Below, piece by piece: positions 52,018-61,231 of a DNA stretch of 64,000 nucleotides (positions are counted from its first letter, which is position 1; each line of letters opens with the position of its first letter). The translations under genes and the position numbers were made by a program. Under the pieces are notes generated by a model, which was given only the letters and a program-made list of their open reading frames with translations, searched no databases and had not been told where the DNA came from. The stretch is taken from assembly GCF_001424265.1 (NCBI RefSeq), contig NZ_LMOV01000025.1, positions 67,843 through 131,842 of the forward strand, written 5' to 3'. This DNA is from Acidovorax sp. Leaf160. GTDB taxonomy: Bacteria > Pseudomonadota > Gammaproteobacteria > Burkholderiales > Burkholderiaceae_C.

Positions 52018-54135
52018 TCAGCCGCCGTGCGGGCGGTGGTGCTCGCCCTGCGGTGACCGGTGCTCCGCCAGGGGCGAGTGCGCTGGCGCATGGGGCGGCG
52101 GCTGCGGGTGCTCCTGCGGCCGGTGGGGCTGGACCGGCGGCTGAGACGCCTGCACTTCCCGCGCGCGCGGCGCGGGCTGCGGCGGCGCGGTGTGCGCCGC
52201 CTGTGCCTGCGCTGGACCATGTCCGTCCGGGCGATGAGCTTCGGCCGCTCGCTGGCGGAAGGCCTCTTCCCCCTGGCGGGTGAGGTCCTGCTGCCGAGCC
52301 GCCTCGGCCCGCGCAAGATCGCTGGCGTGCCCGGCGCCGCTGCGCCCTGCAGCGGCTTCATGCCACGTGTCAGCGCGCGGTGGCGGAGACGGCTCGCGGG
52401 GCTGCGGGCCAGGCGCTTGTTGCACCAGCTCCGGCGCTCCTGCGCCCGGGCGGGCCTGCACTTCGCGGCCCGATGTCCCGGCCAGGGCCTGGCGCAGCGG
52501 TTGCGCTGGAGCGGGCGATGCCACGCCGGGCCGCCGCTCTCCCGCCATGTCGCGCTCATGCCCCACGCCGGCCGCCTGCCACGGCCCCGGTGCAGCCATC
52601 GCTGCCGCGCGGCTCGCCCCGGAAGCCACGGCGACCGGTGGCACCTCGTGCCCGCCCGCTCGGCTTCCGGCAGGCCCCACAAAACCTTGCGCTGGCGCCA
52701 TCTGCGACTGTGACTGCGACTGTGGCTGTGGTTGCGATTGCGCCCATGCGGCCCGCTCCGGCCGGGGCGGTGCGCCATGCGACTCGACCGGGCCGTGCTG
52801 GATCGGCGACAAGGCAGTGGCGAGCGGCAGCGCGCGCGGCGGCGTAGGCGCCACGGGCTGCTGCGCACCCCGCTCAGGCGCCAAGGCCGACAGCGCCTGC
52901 GCCACGGCCGGCGCGGCGAGCGCGGTGGCAGGTCGCAGCGCCGGCAGCGGGCCGGCCGCGCCGGGTGCCGCAGCCACCGCCGCGTGATAGCTGCCGTTAT
53001 TGCTGCTGCTGTTGTTGCCGTAGTGGTTGTTGATGGTCGTGTTGTTCACGGTCACGTCGTTGTGAACGTTCTCGATCACCGTGCGGGAGCGCGATAGGTA
53101 GGTCGCCCCCCGGTACACCACCACCGGCTGCACGGCGGGAGGAGGCGGCGGACTGTTCACCCACGCGGCTGGCCGGGGCGGCCCCCAGTGCACGTTCCAG
53201 GCATTCCAGCCCCAGGTGGCGACGGCGCCCACCACCACGCCGGAGCCGAACACCAGCCAGGGCGACGGCTGCGGCTGCGCCGACACCACCACCGGCGGCG
53301 GTGCCACCCAGCGGTAGCCGGGATAGACGGCCACCGGCGTGCCGTAGACCTGCTGGGGGTCGTAGTGCGGCACATAGACGGTGGCCGGCTCGGCGGGCTC
53401 GATGGCGATCACCGTGGGCGGCGGCGCGACGCGGGGCGGCCCGGCATACAAAGGCACGGCCGGCGCAACGCTTGCGGGTGCCGGCGCCGGTTGCGCCAGC
53501 GGCGCGGTGGCGGTGACCACCCGCAGCCGGGGCGAGGTGCGCAGCGTGCCCGCCTGGCTGGCCCGCCCCCGCATCACCTGGATGGCATTCATCACGTCGG
53601 GCGCGTCGTGGAAATACGCCTGCCCCAGGGCCGTCGTCCATGGCAGGTTCGCCGCCAGCTGCTCCAGCACGTTGGGAAAGGCCGTCAGCGCCTTCACGCT
53701 CGGGTCCCAGGGCTGTGCATCGGCCGCCCTGGCAAGGGCGTCGCCCCGCAGCCCAGGGTTGCGCCCCAGCCAGCCTTCGGCTGCCGTGATCTGGTCCGGG
53801 TAGGTGGATGCGGCCAGCACCTGGGCCACCAGCCGGTCCGGGTAGAGGGCGATCGGCGCCACCATCTGGTAGAGGCTGTCGGCAGGCGGCGGGATGTAGG
53901 CCACGGGCGTGGCGGCAGGCGTGGCTGCAGGTGTGGCGGCTGGCAGGGACGTGTTGGCCTGGGAGGCCGGGGCCGCTGGCGCGACTGCCGCCGTGGGGGT
54001 GTCGGGCCCGGGCCGCTGGCAGGCGCTCAGCAGGCTGCCGGCCACAAGGGCCAGCACGAGGGCTCTGTGCCGCAGCAGGTGCGCAGGAGGGCTGAGAGTG
54101 CCCAGCGGGGATTCGGCGGATACGGGGTCGCGCAT
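52018..54135 (-). CDS. DUF3300-domain lipoprotein
   Basis: 705 residues from the ATG at 54135 (MRDPVSAESP). Signal peptide with lipobox (LLSAC) near residue 38, a Thr/Pro/Ala linker, then the DUF3300 domain (LYQMVAPIALYPDRLVAQVLAASTYPDQI ... WDPSVKALTAFPNVL), a Gly/Trp-rich membrane-like segment (GSGVVVGAVATWGWNAWNVHWG) and a long Pro/Gln/His/Ala-rich tail of about 300 residues ending HHRPHGG. DUF3300 proteins are found in envelopes; role unknown. The tail is low complexity and unlike DUF3300 relatives I recall. Confidence 0.82.
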   Translation of the reverse strand: MRDPVSAESPLGTLSPPAHLLRHRALVLALVAGSLLSACQRPGPDTPTAAVAPAAPASQANTSLPAATPAATPAATPVAYIPPPADSLYQMVAPIALYPDRLVAQVLAASTYPDQITAAEGWLGRNPGLRGDALARAADAQPWDPSVKALTAFPNVLEQLAANLPWTTALGQAYFHDAPDVMNAIQVMRGRASQAGTLRTSPRLRVVTATAPLAQPAPAPASVAPAVPLYAGPPRVAPPPTVIAIEPAEPATVYVPHYDPQQVYGTPVAVYPGYRWVAPPPVVVSAQPQPSPWLVFGSGVVVGAVATWGWNAWNVHWGPPRPAAWVNSPPPPPAVQPVVVYRGATYLSRSRTVIENVHNDVTVNNTTINNHYGNNSSSNNGSYHAAVAAAPGAAGPLPALRPATALAAPAVAQALSALAPERGAQQPVAPTPPRALPLATALSPIQHGPVESHGAPPRPERAAWAQSQPQPQSQSQSQMAPAQGFVGPAGSRAGGHEVPPVAVASGASRAAAMAAPGPWQAAGVGHERDMAGERRPGVASPAPAQPLRQALAGTSGREVQARPGAGAPELVQQAPGPQPREPSPPPRADTWHEAAAGRSGAGHASDLARAEAARQQDLTRQGEEAFRQRAAEAHRPDGHGPAQAQAAHTAPPQPAPRAREVQASQPPVQPHRPQEHPQPPPHAPAHSPLAEHRSPQGEHHRPHGG

Positions 54136-54467
54136 GCGGAGGCTTTCGAAGGCCACCACGGTGTGGCTGCCCAAGCCTGCAACGCGGCACGGCCGGGCCG
54201 GCGTTGACCGGCGTTCCGGCCGGCCTGCCGGGCTTTGCGGGGTCGATCCGTACAGCCGGGCCGGCAGTTTTCCGCCCCTCTCCTCTGAGCGGGCCCTGTG
54301 ACTACGCGGATACGGGCCGGGAAATACGATTGCAATCGCGCACGGGGGTGACCGTCGGTTACCACCGCGCAACGGAGCCGATACGCAGCAGGACCGGCAT
54401 GCACCCGCGTGAAACGCAGCGGGGCGCCGCCCGCTCGATCACGCGAGCGTGGCCATGCCCCCGTTGC
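54136..54467. other. Gap between the DUF3300 gene and nagZ
   Basis: 332 bases. Contains the palindrome CGATTGCAATCG (54327-54338), the direct pair GGTGACC / GGTTACC just after it, and a candidate minus-strand promoter. No gene recognised. Confidence 0.5.
54307..54335 (-). promoter_or_regulatory. Candidate promoter/operator of the DUF3300 gene
   Basis: Minus strand TTGCAA (54335-54330), 17 nt, TATCCG (54312-54307). The -35 lies within the 12-bp palindrome, which could be an operator. Leader would be about 165 nt. Confidence 0.35.
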
Positions 54468-55562
54468 TCATGGCAGGCATTCCAGCGCCGCCATGTACGC
54501 CGGCTGCAGCATGAGTTCATCCCACGGCTGGGGCAGGGTCTCGGGCAACAGGGCGAGGCGGCGGGCTTCGCTGTCGGCACTGGGCTGCCAGCAGCCGTCC
54601 ACCGCAGCGGCTTCCAGGCCGTCCAGCACCTCGTCCAGCACGCGGCTGCCGTTCAGGCTCTGGTTGCACAGCAGCACCAGGTCGCAACCGGCGTCGAGCG
54701 CGGCCAGGGTGGCCTCGGTGTAGCCGACCGGCTGGCCTTCGATGCGGCGGGCGCCTTCCATGCTCAGGTCGTCGCTGAAGATGGCGCCGTCGAAGCGCAG
54801 CTGGCTGCGCAGGATGTCCTGCAGCCAGCGCCGGGAGAAACCCGCCGGCAGCGTGTCGACCCGGGGATAGATCACATGGGCCGGCATGACGGCGGTGAGC
54901 GTGCTGGCCAGCCAGGGGTATGGCGCCGCGTCGTCGGCCAGCAGCGCCTTCAGGCTGCGCCGGTCCACCGGCACGTCGGTGTGCGAATCGGCCTTCACGA
55001 AGCCATGCCCCGGAAAGTGCTTGCCGCAGTGCGCCATGCCCGCCTGCAGCAGGCCGTGCATCAGGCTCTTGGCCAGCAAGGCGACGACCCGGGGGTCGCG
55101 GTGGAAGCTGCGGTCGCCGATGACGCCGCTCTCGCCGTGGTCCAGGTCCAGCACGGGGGCGAAGCTGAAATCGACGCCGCAGGCGCGCAGCTCACTGCCC
55201 AGCACATAGCCGGCGGCCGTGGCGGCGTTGGTCGCACGCAGGGCGCCCTCGCCGGGCCGGGCCTTGGCGCCCTGGCCGTCGTCGTCCCACATCTGGCCGA
55301 ACGCGCGCATGGGCGGCAGGTGGGTGAAGCCGTCGGTGCGGAAGCGCTGCACGCGCCCGCCCTCGTGGTCCACGCAGATCAGCAGGTCGCTGCGCACGGC
55401 CTTGATGGCAGCGGTGAGTTCCAGCAGCTGCGCCCGGCTTTCCCAGTTGCGCGCGAAGAGGATGACGCCCCCCGCCAGCGGATGGGCGAGGCGGCGGCGG
55501 TCGTCGGCGTCGAGGGTGGTGCCGGCCACGTCGAGGATCAGGGGAGCATGCTCGATGGTCAT
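54468..55562 (-). CDS. nagZ: Beta-N-acetylhexosaminidase NagZ
   Basis: 364 residues, ATG at 55562. GH3 enzyme that removes GlcNAc from anhydro-muropeptides in peptidoglycan recycling. Seen: LDVAGTTLDADDRRRL, CVDHEGGRVQRF, KHFPGHG...DSHTDVP with the general acid His, and nucleophile Asp in IFSDDLSMEGA. Last gene of the lepB to nagZ group; 61 nt after acpS. Confidence 0.96.
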   Translation of the reverse strand: MTIEHAPLILDVAGTTLDADDRRRLAHPLAGGVILFARNWESRAQLLELTAAIKAVRSDLLICVDHEGGRVQRFRTDGFTHLPPMRAFGQMWDDDGQGAKARPGEGALRATNAATAAGYVLGSELRACGVDFSFAPVLDLDHGESGVIGDRSFHRDPRVVALLAKSLMHGLLQAGMAHCGKHFPGHGFVKADSHTDVPVDRRSLKALLADDAAPYPWLASTLTAVMPAHVIYPRVDTLPAGFSRRWLQDILRSQLRFDGAIFSDDLSMEGARRIEGQPVGYTEATLAALDAGCDLVLLCNQSLNGSRVLDEVLDGLEAAAVDGCWQPSADSEARRLALLPETLPQPWDELMLQPAYMAALECLP

Positions 55563-55563
55563 G

Positions 55564-55628
55564 ATTGCTACATTTTCAATAGCGGACTGTGCCGGTGGCA
55601 CGGGCGCCGGGTGGGTATTTCGCTCAAA
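55564..55628 (+). repeat. Dispersed AT-rich repeat, copy 10 (degenerate)
   Basis: ATTGCTACATTTTCAATAGC, then CGGGCGCC and GGTATTTC. It fills the acpS-nagZ gap and runs into the acpS stop. Confidence 0.5.
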
Positions 55629-56076
55629 CCGGCGGGTCGGAAGCCGGGGGATGGGAGTGGCCGGCGCCGCCGCCGTCGCTGCCGCCAGCTGTCTCCACCA
55701 CGCAGAAGCTGGCGGCATAGTCGGTTTCATCGGTGACGGTGATGTGGCACTGCAGGCCGCGCGCCTCGAACCAGTCCTTGAGCGCGCCGTGCAGCACGAT
55801 GTGCGGCTGGCCGCTGGGCCGGTTGGCGATCTCGCAGTGGCGCCAGGTCATCGGCATGCGCATGCCGAGGCCGATGGCCTTGCTGAAGGCTTCCTTGGCG
55901 GAAAAGCGGGTCGCCAGGTAGCGCAGGCCGCGCTCGGGCCAGCGCGCGCTGCGCCGGCGCCAGACGGCCAGCTCGGCTTCGGACAACACCTTCTCGGCGA
56001 AGCGGTCGCCGTGGCGGTCCAGGCTGGCGCGGATGCGGCGTACGTCACAGATGTCGGTGCCAATGCCGTAGATCAT
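55624..56076 (-). CDS. acpS: Holo-[acyl-carrier-protein] synthase AcpS
   Basis: 150 residues. Moves phosphopantetheine from CoA to ACP. Seen: [12 protein letters not shown] with metal-binding Asp and [12 protein letters not shown] with the conserved Lys-Glu. The last about 20 residues are a Gly/Ser/Pro tail, so the protein is somewhat longer than usual (~126). It follows pdxJ, as in E. coli. Confidence 0.95.
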   Translation of the reverse strand: MIYGIGTDICDVRRIRASLDRHGDRFAEKVLSEAELAVWRRRSARWPERGLRYLATRFSAKEAFSKAIGLGMRMPMTWRHCEIANRPSGQPHIVLHGALKDWFEARGLQCHITVTDETDYAASFCVVETAGGSDGGGAGHSHPPASDPPV

Positions 56077-56090
56077 GGATTTTCAGTGCC

Positions 56091-56149
56091 TAATCGGCCT
56101 CTAGCGCTCGTAATCAAAGGGCTTGCAGCTATTAAATTAATAGCAAACC
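56091..56149 (-). repeat. Dispersed AT-rich repeat, copy 11
   Basis: Minus strand TTTGCTATT, AATTTAATAGCTGC, GAGCGCTAGAGGCC. The left arm is a perfect palindrome core. In the pdxJ-acpS gap. Confidence 0.8.
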
Positions 56150-56169
56150 ACAACCACGCCGCGCAGCGT

Positions 56170-56961
56170 TCAGCGGGCCGCCATGCCTTCGTCGATGCAG
56201 CGCTGGTAGGCCTGGACGGTGGCGGCATACCCCAGCTCCAGCGCGTCGGCGATCAGCGCATGGCCGATGGAAACCTCCAGCAACCCGGGCACGCCCTGCA
56301 CGAACGCGGGCAGGTTGTCGCGGTTCAGGTCGTGGCCGGCGTTCACGCCCAGGCCCGCGGCCAGCGCGGCCTCGGCCGCTGCGGTGTAGCGCGCCAGCTG
56401 GGCGGCCAGCGCGGGCGTGCCCCAGGCGGCGGCGTAGGGTTCGGTGTAGAGCTCCACCCGGTCGGCACCCACGGCGCGGGCGGCAGCCATCTGCTCGGGC
56501 GCGGGGTCCATGAACAGGCTCACGCGCACGCCCAGGGCGCGGCATTCGGCGACCAGCGGGGCCAGGCGCTCGGCATCCTGCGGAAAGCTCCAGCCGTGGT
56601 CGCTGGTGAACTGGTCTTCGCTGTCGGGCACGAAGGTGGCCTGGTGCGGGCGCACCGTGCGGATGAACTCCATCAGGTTCTGCGACGGGTTGCCCTCGAT
56701 GTTGAATTCGCGGCCCGGCCACTGCTGTATCAGCGCGGCCAGTTCGTGCACGTCGGCGGCGCGGATGTGGCGCTCATCGGGCCGTGGATGCACGGTGATG
56801 CCCTGCGCGCCCGCCTCCAGGCACAGCTGCGCCGCGCGGGTGACGCTGGGAATGCCCAGGTGCCGCGTGTTGCGCACCAGCGCCACCTTGTTGACGTTGA
56901 CCGACAGCGCTGTACGCGACGCGTGATGCGGTGAAGAGGCTGGCAGGGAGGTCGGGTTCAT
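56170..56961 (-). CDS. pdxJ: Pyridoxine 5'-phosphate synthase PdxJ
   Basis: 263 residues, ATG at 56961 overlapping the recO stop (ATGA). Joins 1-deoxyxylulose phosphate and aminoacetone phosphate to PNP. Seen: [64 protein letters not shown] and GHDLNRDN. The first about 17 residues are an extension. Confidence 0.97.
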   Translation of the reverse strand: MNPTSLPASSPHHASRTALSVNVNKVALVRNTRHLGIPSVTRAAQLCLEAGAQGITVHPRPDERHIRAADVHELAALIQQWPGREFNIEGNPSQNLMEFIRTVRPHQATFVPDSEDQFTSDHGWSFPQDAERLAPLVAECRALGVRVSLFMDPAPEQMAAARAVGADRVELYTEPYAAAWGTPALAAQLARYTAAAEAALAAGLGVNAGHDLNRDNLPAFVQGVPGLLEVSIGHALIADALELGYAATVQAYQRCIDEGMAAR

Positions 56962-57746
56962 AGCAGTTGCAGATCGATCATGAGCTGGCGCGTGCGCAGC
57001 AGCGGGCTGCCGCAATGGTATTGCAGCAGCGTGCGCAGCTGGGGCTTGAGGTCGGACGTCATCGGCGCATCCACCGACGAGGCGATGGCGCGCAGCGTGG
57101 TGGTGTAGCTTCCCGGGCCACCGGACTCCAGCGCGTGGTGCAGGGCCAGCCACTGGGCACCGGGCAGCGTGGCGCGGTCGGCCGGCTGTGCGGGGCGCAG
57201 GCCGGCCTCGGGCACCAGGGCGTAGCGGGCGGCGGGCTGCAGCGGCGCCAGCGTCATGGTTTCGGCATCGAGCGCGGGCAGCAGGCCGATTTCGCGCAGC
57301 AACAGCAGCTCGAAACTGCGCAGCACGGGTTCCAGCGCATCGCCGTGTTCGCCGCTGCCCAGCACGCGCACCACGCCGGCATAGGCATCGAAGAGCGGCG
57401 GATGGGCGTCTTCCCGCGCCAGCAGGCGCATGAGCAGCTCGTTCAGATACAGCCCCGACATCAGCGCATCGCCCGTCGGCATGACATGGCCGCCGACCCA
57501 CTCCGCGCCCTTGAGCACGTGCACTTCGCCCTGCCCTTCCCCACCGCTGGCCGTGTAGCCCACGCGCAGCGGCTGCAGCGGCAGCAGCACGGGTCGAAAG
57601 TTGGAGGTGGGTTTCTTCGCCCCCTTCGCGACCAGCGCCACCCGGCCATGGTGGCGCGTGAACACGTCCAGAATCAGGCTGGACTCGCTCCAGTCGTAGC
57701 GGTGCAGCACATAGGCAGGCTCTTCGGAGATGCGTCGCGCGGGCAT
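56958..57746 (-). CDS. recO: DNA repair protein RecO
   Basis: 262 residues. OB fold then helical domain: [35 protein letters not shown] and [21 protein letters not shown]. Loads RecA on SSB-coated DNA with RecR. No zinc-cysteine cluster, as in other proteobacterial RecO. The gap to era (210 nt) holds two repeats, so recO may have its own promoter. Confidence 0.95.
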   Translation of the reverse strand: MPARRISEEPAYVLHRYDWSESSLILDVFTRHHGRVALVAKGAKKPTSNFRPVLLPLQPLRVGYTASGGEGQGEVHVLKGAEWVGGHVMPTGDALMSGLYLNELLMRLLAREDAHPPLFDAYAGVVRVLGSGEHGDALEPVLRSFELLLLREIGLLPALDAETMTLAPLQPAARYALVPEAGLRPAQPADRATLPGAQWLALHHALESGGPGSYTTTLRAIASSVDAPMTSDLKPQLRTLLQYHCGSPLLRTRQLMIDLQLL

Positions 57747-57747
57747 G

Positions 57748-57819
57748 GTTTGCTATGCAATCAATAGCTGCTTGCGCAGACGGATCAAGCGGAAAAGGCC
57801 GATTTCATGGGTATTGAGC
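57748..57819 (+). repeat. Dispersed AT-rich repeat, copy 12
   Basis: TTTGCTATGCAATCAATAGC, TGCTTGCGCAG, CAAGCGG, AAAGGCCGATTTC. It begins 2 nt after the recO start codon region. Confidence 0.8.
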
Positions 57820-57892
57820 CGTCAATGCGGCAGCAGGTTCACGCAACCGCCGGCAGCCAATGCACCACCACGATTCCGGAGGCCGCGGAGCA

Positions 57893-57951
57893 GGCCACGC
57901 CAGCAGACGCCGCAGAACCGGCTTTGCCGGGCCGCAGCGCCTCAGGGGGGT
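57893..57951 (-). repeat. GC-rich dispersed repeat, family 2, copy 2
   Basis: Minus strand: CCCCCCTGAGGCGCTGC, then GGCCCGGCAAAGCCGGTTC, CGGCGTC and GCTGGC. Nineteen bases are identical to copy 1 after trpA. It lies just downstream of the era stop. Confidence 0.7.
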
Positions 57952-57956
57952 GTTCG

Positions 57957-59012
57957 TCATTCATACCCGAAGGAACGCACCCGGGCCTCGTCGTCGGCCC
58001 AGCCGGAGCGCACCTTCACCCACACCTCCAGGAACACCTTCGCGTCCATCAGGCGCTCCATCTCCTGGCGCGCCTCGGTGCTGATGCGCTTCAGGCGCTC
58101 GCCCTTCTCGCCGATCACCATGGCCTTGTGGCCGTCGCGCTCCACCACGATGGTGGCCGCCACGCGGATGAAGCGCTTGTGGGTCTTGCTGGGCTCCTCG
58201 TCCATCTTATCGATGACGACGGTGGATGTGTAGGGCAGCTCGTCGCCCGTGAAGCGGAAGAGCTTTTCGCGCACCGTCTCGCTGGCCAGGAAGCGCTCGC
58301 TGCGGTCGGTCAGCTCGTCCTCGCCATAGAACCAGGGCTGCTCGGGCAGATATTTCTCGCAGATGCCGAAGAGCCGCTCGATGTCGCCCTTGTTCTTGGC
58401 CGACATGGGCACGAACTCGGCGAACGGGTGGCGCTCCTGCATGCCCTTGAGCCAGGGGGCCAGTTCGGCGCGGCGGTGCACCTCGTCCAGCTTGTTGGCG
58501 ATCAGCAGCGTGGGAATGCCGGGCTTGAACAGCGACAGCACCTTGGCGTCGGCCAGCGTGAAGCTGCCCGCCTCGACCACGAAGAGGATCAGGTCCACGT
58601 CGCCGATGGCGCCCATCACCGTCTTGTTGAGCGACTTGTTGAGCGCCGTGCTGTGCTTGGTCTGGAAGCCCGGCGTATCGACGAAGACGAACTGCGTGGC
58701 TTCGCGCGTGCGGATGCCGGTGATGCGGTGCCGCGTGGTCTGGGCCTTGCGCGAGGTGATGGAGATCTTCTGCCCCACCAGCGCGTTCATCAGCGTGGAC
58801 TTGCCCACATTGGGCTTGCCGACGATGGCGATCAGCCCGCAGCGCTGGCCGGTCGCGTCCGCGGCCGGGCCTTTGCCCGCCGCAGCGTCCGCCTGGATCG
58901 GGCCCGCGCCGGGCTTGGCCGCGGCAAGCATGGCTTCGAGGTCATTCTGGCCGGAAGCGCCCGTCTCTTGAGCGCCACCAGCTACGTTTTTGGTAGCGTC
59001 TTCGGAATTCAT
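57957..59012 (-). CDS. era: GTPase Era
   Basis: 351 residues from the ATG at 59012, which overlaps the rnc stop (ATGA). Binds 16S rRNA 3' end and assists 30S maturation. G1 [10 protein letters not shown]3 DTPGF, G4 NKLD, and a C-terminal KH domain with [13 protein letters not shown]. Typical Era is about 300 residues; here an N-terminal extension of about 50, part of which is encoded by repeat-like DNA, precedes the G domain. Confidence 0.97.
   Translation of the reverse strand: MNSEDATKNVAGGAQETGASGQNDLEAMLAAAKPGAGPIQADAAAGKGPAADATGQRCGLIAIVGKPNVGKSTLMNALVGQKISITSRKAQTTRHRITGIRTREATQFVFVDTPGFQTKHSTALNKSLNKTVMGAIGDVDLILFVVEAGSFTLADAKVLSLFKPGIPTLLIANKLDEVHRRAELAPWLKGMQERHPFAEFVPMSAKNKGDIERLFGICEKYLPEQPWFYGEDELTDRSERFLASETVREKLFRFTGDELPYTSTVVIDKMDEEPSKTHKRFIRVAATIVVERDGHKAMVIGEKGERLKRISTEARQEMERLMDAKVFLEVWVKVRSGWADDEARVRSFGYE
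58953..58998 (-). repeat. Dispersed AT-rich repeat, copy 13, inside era
   Basis: Minus strand GCTACCAAAAACGTAGCTGG, TGGCGCTC, CGGGCGCTTCC, read as Ala-Thr-Lys-Asn-Val-Ala-Gly-Gly-Ala in the Era N-terminal extension. Resemblance is good in the left arm, partial in the right. Confidence 0.5.
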
Positions 59013-59698
59013 GCTTTCTTTGCTTTCTGTAGGGCGGCGAGCAGCGCCGCGGCGGCCGCCTGTTCGCCTGCGCGGCGCGAGCCGCCGATGCCACGCTCGG
59101 TCAGGCCCAGGTCGGGGATCTCGCACTCGACATCGAAGGTCTGGCGGTGCGCCGCACCCACGGTGCCCACCACGCGATAGAGCGGCAGTTTCATTTTGCG
59201 GCCCTGCAGCCACTCCTGCAACGCGGTCTTCGGGTCCTTGGCAGCCGCCTGCATCTGCGGATTGACGTCGACGGCATCGAAGAGCCGGTGCACCAGCGCT
59301 TCGGCGCGGGCATAGCCGGCGTCCAGGTAGACCGCGCCGATCAGCGCTTCGAGCGCGTCGGCGAGGATCGAGGGGCGCAGCTTGCCGCCGGACTTGGCCT
59401 CGCCCTCGCCCAGGCGCAGCACCTCGGGCAGCTTCAGCCGCAATGCCAGGCCGTGCAGGGTGTCCTGCTTGACCAGGTTGGCGCGCACCCGGGAGAGGTC
59501 GCCTTCGGGCTGGTCGGCCAGTTGCCGATAGAGAAGGCTGGACACCGCCAGGTTGAGCACGGAATCACCCAGGAATTCGAGGCGCTCGTTGTGATCGGCC
59601 GAGAAGCTGCGGTGCGTGACGGCGCGCTGCAGCAGGGCGGCGTCGGCGAAGACGTGCTGCAGGCGGTCCTGCAGCGTGGAGAGACTGGGTGATGGCAC
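59009..59698 (-). CDS. rnc: Ribonuclease III
   Basis: 229 residues from a GTG at 59698 ([13 protein letters not shown]); no ATG is suitably placed and the DUF4845 stop lies 14 nt upstream. Cleaves double-stranded RNA, processing rRNA precursors. Seen: signature [28 protein letters not shown], and a C-terminal dsRNA-binding domain ([12 protein letters not shown]...[15 protein letters not shown]). Coupled to era. Confidence 0.96.
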   Translation of the reverse strand: MPSPSLSTLQDRLQHVFADAALLQRAVTHRSFSADHNERLEFLGDSVLNLAVSSLLYRQLADQPEGDLSRVRANLVKQDTLHGLALRLKLPEVLRLGEGEAKSGGKLRPSILADALEALIGAVYLDAGYARAEALVHRLFDAVDVNPQMQAAAKDPKTALQEWLQGRKMKLPLYRVVGTVGAAHRQTFDVECEIPDLGLTERGIGGSRRAGEQAAAAALLAALQKAKKA

Positions 59699-59712
59699 TC
59701 GGGAGGGGTCGA

Positions 59713-60099
59713 TTACTTGGTGGAGTCCTGGAAGCGATACACCAGGTAGGCCGGTCCGGCCAGCGGGATCTCGCGGGAATAGCTGTACGACACGACGATC
59801 CGGTCGTTGCGCTTGGTCACTTCCAGGTCGCTGCCCTTGATGGACGAGATGTCGTCGATGGCGGCGGCGCGGTCGAACGAGGCGCGCACGTCGCCCACGG
59901 TATTGCCCTCGCGCGCGGCTTTCTCCGCCGCCTTGCGGATGGCCTGGTGCTCCAGGAAGACTGGCACCGACTGCCCACCGATGGCGAAGGCCGCCACGAT
60001 GACCACGCCGGTAATGATCAGCCCGATGAAGGACAGCCCGCGCTGGCGCGAGCGGGCAGCGCCAACGAGTGGACGGCGGTGGATGTGCGAAGTGGCCAT
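59713..60099 (-). CDS. DUF4845-domain membrane-anchored protein
   Basis: 128 residues from the ATG at 60099 with an AGAGGG site upstream. Short basic N-terminus, one transmembrane helix (GLSFIGLIITGVVIVAAFAIGG), and a periplasmic part (PVFLEHQAIRKAAEKAARE ... VVSYSYSREIPL). Resembles a pilin-like N-terminus but is a known companion of lepB and rnc in beta- and gamma-proteobacteria. Function not established. Confidence 0.85.
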   Translation of the reverse strand: MATSHIHRRPLVGAARSRQRGLSFIGLIITGVVIVAAFAIGGQSVPVFLEHQAIRKAAEKAAREGNTVGDVRASFDRAAAIDDISSIKGSDLEVTKRNDRIVVSYSYSREIPLAGPAYLVYRFQDSTK

Positions 60100-60241
60100 G
60101 GCAGATTTCCCTCTTTCTTGTGTTGAACGGACCATTGCAGCGCTGGCGGGGCAGCAGCAGTTGCCGCCTCGGACGCACCGCCCTCAATGCCTGCTTCGCG
60201 CTGCCGGCACGGCCGGCGCCTGGAATCCAGGCGTCGGCACC

Positions 60242-60269
60242 GCCCGGTCACTGGAGCCCGGTCACTGGA
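60242..60269 (+). repeat. 14-bp tandem duplication over the lepB stop
   Basis: GCCCGGTCACTGGA twice in direct tandem; one copy contains the lepB TGA and last codons, the other lies immediately downstream of the stop. Confidence 0.85.
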
Positions 60270-61227
60270 ACGAGCCGATGCGGCGCAGATTGCCGAAGTT
60301 CATCCAGACGAAGAAGGCCTTGCCGACGATGTTGGCGTCCGGCACGAACCCCCAGTAGCGCGAATCGAGCGAATTATCGCGGTTGTCGCCCATCATGAAA
60401 TAGTGGCCCTCCGGCACCTTGCACACCACGCCTTCGACGCTGTAGCGGCAGTTGCTGCGGAACTTGAAGTCGCTCGCGCCCTGCACGAAGGCCGGCACGT
60501 CCGGGTTGTTCAGGATGCCATGGCGCTTTTCGCCGACCTGCTCTTCGAACTGCTTGAAGTACCGCATGGCATCTTCGTCGAAGAAGTCGGGCAATGCGGT
60601 GGTCGGCACCGGCGTGCCGTTCACCGTCAGGCGCTTGTTGAGATAGGCCACTTCGTCGCCCGGCACGCCGACCACACGCTTGATGTAGTCCATGCTGGGC
60701 TGGGGTGGGTAGCGGAACACCATCACATCGCCGCGCTGGGGCGCCTGGCCTTCGGTGATCTTCTTGTTGATGACCGGCAGGCGGATGCCGTAGGTGAACT
60801 TGTTGACCAGGATCAGGTCGCCCACCCGCAGCGTCGGAATCATCGAGCCGGAAGGGATCTTGAAGGGCTCGAACAGGAACGAGCGCAGCAGGAACACGAT
60901 GGCGATGACCGGGAACAGCCCGGCCGTCCAGTCGAGCCACCAGGGCTGCATGAGGATGCGGCCCTTGGCCTCTTCCACATCGACGTCGACCTTGGCGATG
61001 CCCATGCGGTCCAGCTCGGTGCGGCGCTGCGCGGCGGCGTCCTCGATGGCCTGGGCGGCGCGGCGACGCCGTGGCAGGAAGTAGAACCGCTCGGCCAGCC
61101 AATAGGCGCCGGTGACGACCGTGGCAAGGAACAGCAGCAACGCGAAGTTGCCTTCGATGGCGCCCAGGTACCAGGCGCCCACGTAGCCGACGAAAGCCGC
61201 CAGCACCAGGGATGTGAGGATTTGCAT
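60262..61227 (-). CDS. lepB: Signal peptidase I LepB
   Basis: 321 residues. N-terminal helix, cytoplasmic charged loop, second helix, then the catalytic domain: Ser128 in PSGSMIPTL, Lys183 in MDYIKRVVGVPGDE, and GDNRDNSLDSRYWG. Removes signal peptides in the periplasm. It follows lepA with a 4-nt gap, the standard pair. Confidence 0.97.
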   Translation of the reverse strand: MQILTSLVLAAFVGYVGAWYLGAIEGNFALLLFLATVVTGAYWLAERFYFLPRRRRAAQAIEDAAAQRRTELDRMGIAKVDVDVEEAKGRILMQPWWLDWTAGLFPVIAIVFLLRSFLFEPFKIPSGSMIPTLRVGDLILVNKFTYGIRLPVINKKITEGQAPQRGDVMVFRYPPQPSMDYIKRVVGVPGDEVAYLNKRLTVNGTPVPTTALPDFFDEDAMRYFKQFEEQVGEKRHGILNNPDVPAFVQGASDFKFRSNCRYSVEGVVCKVPEGHYFMMGDNRDNSLDSRYWGFVPDANIVGKAFFVWMNFGNLRRIGSFQ

Positions 61228-61231
61228 CGGG

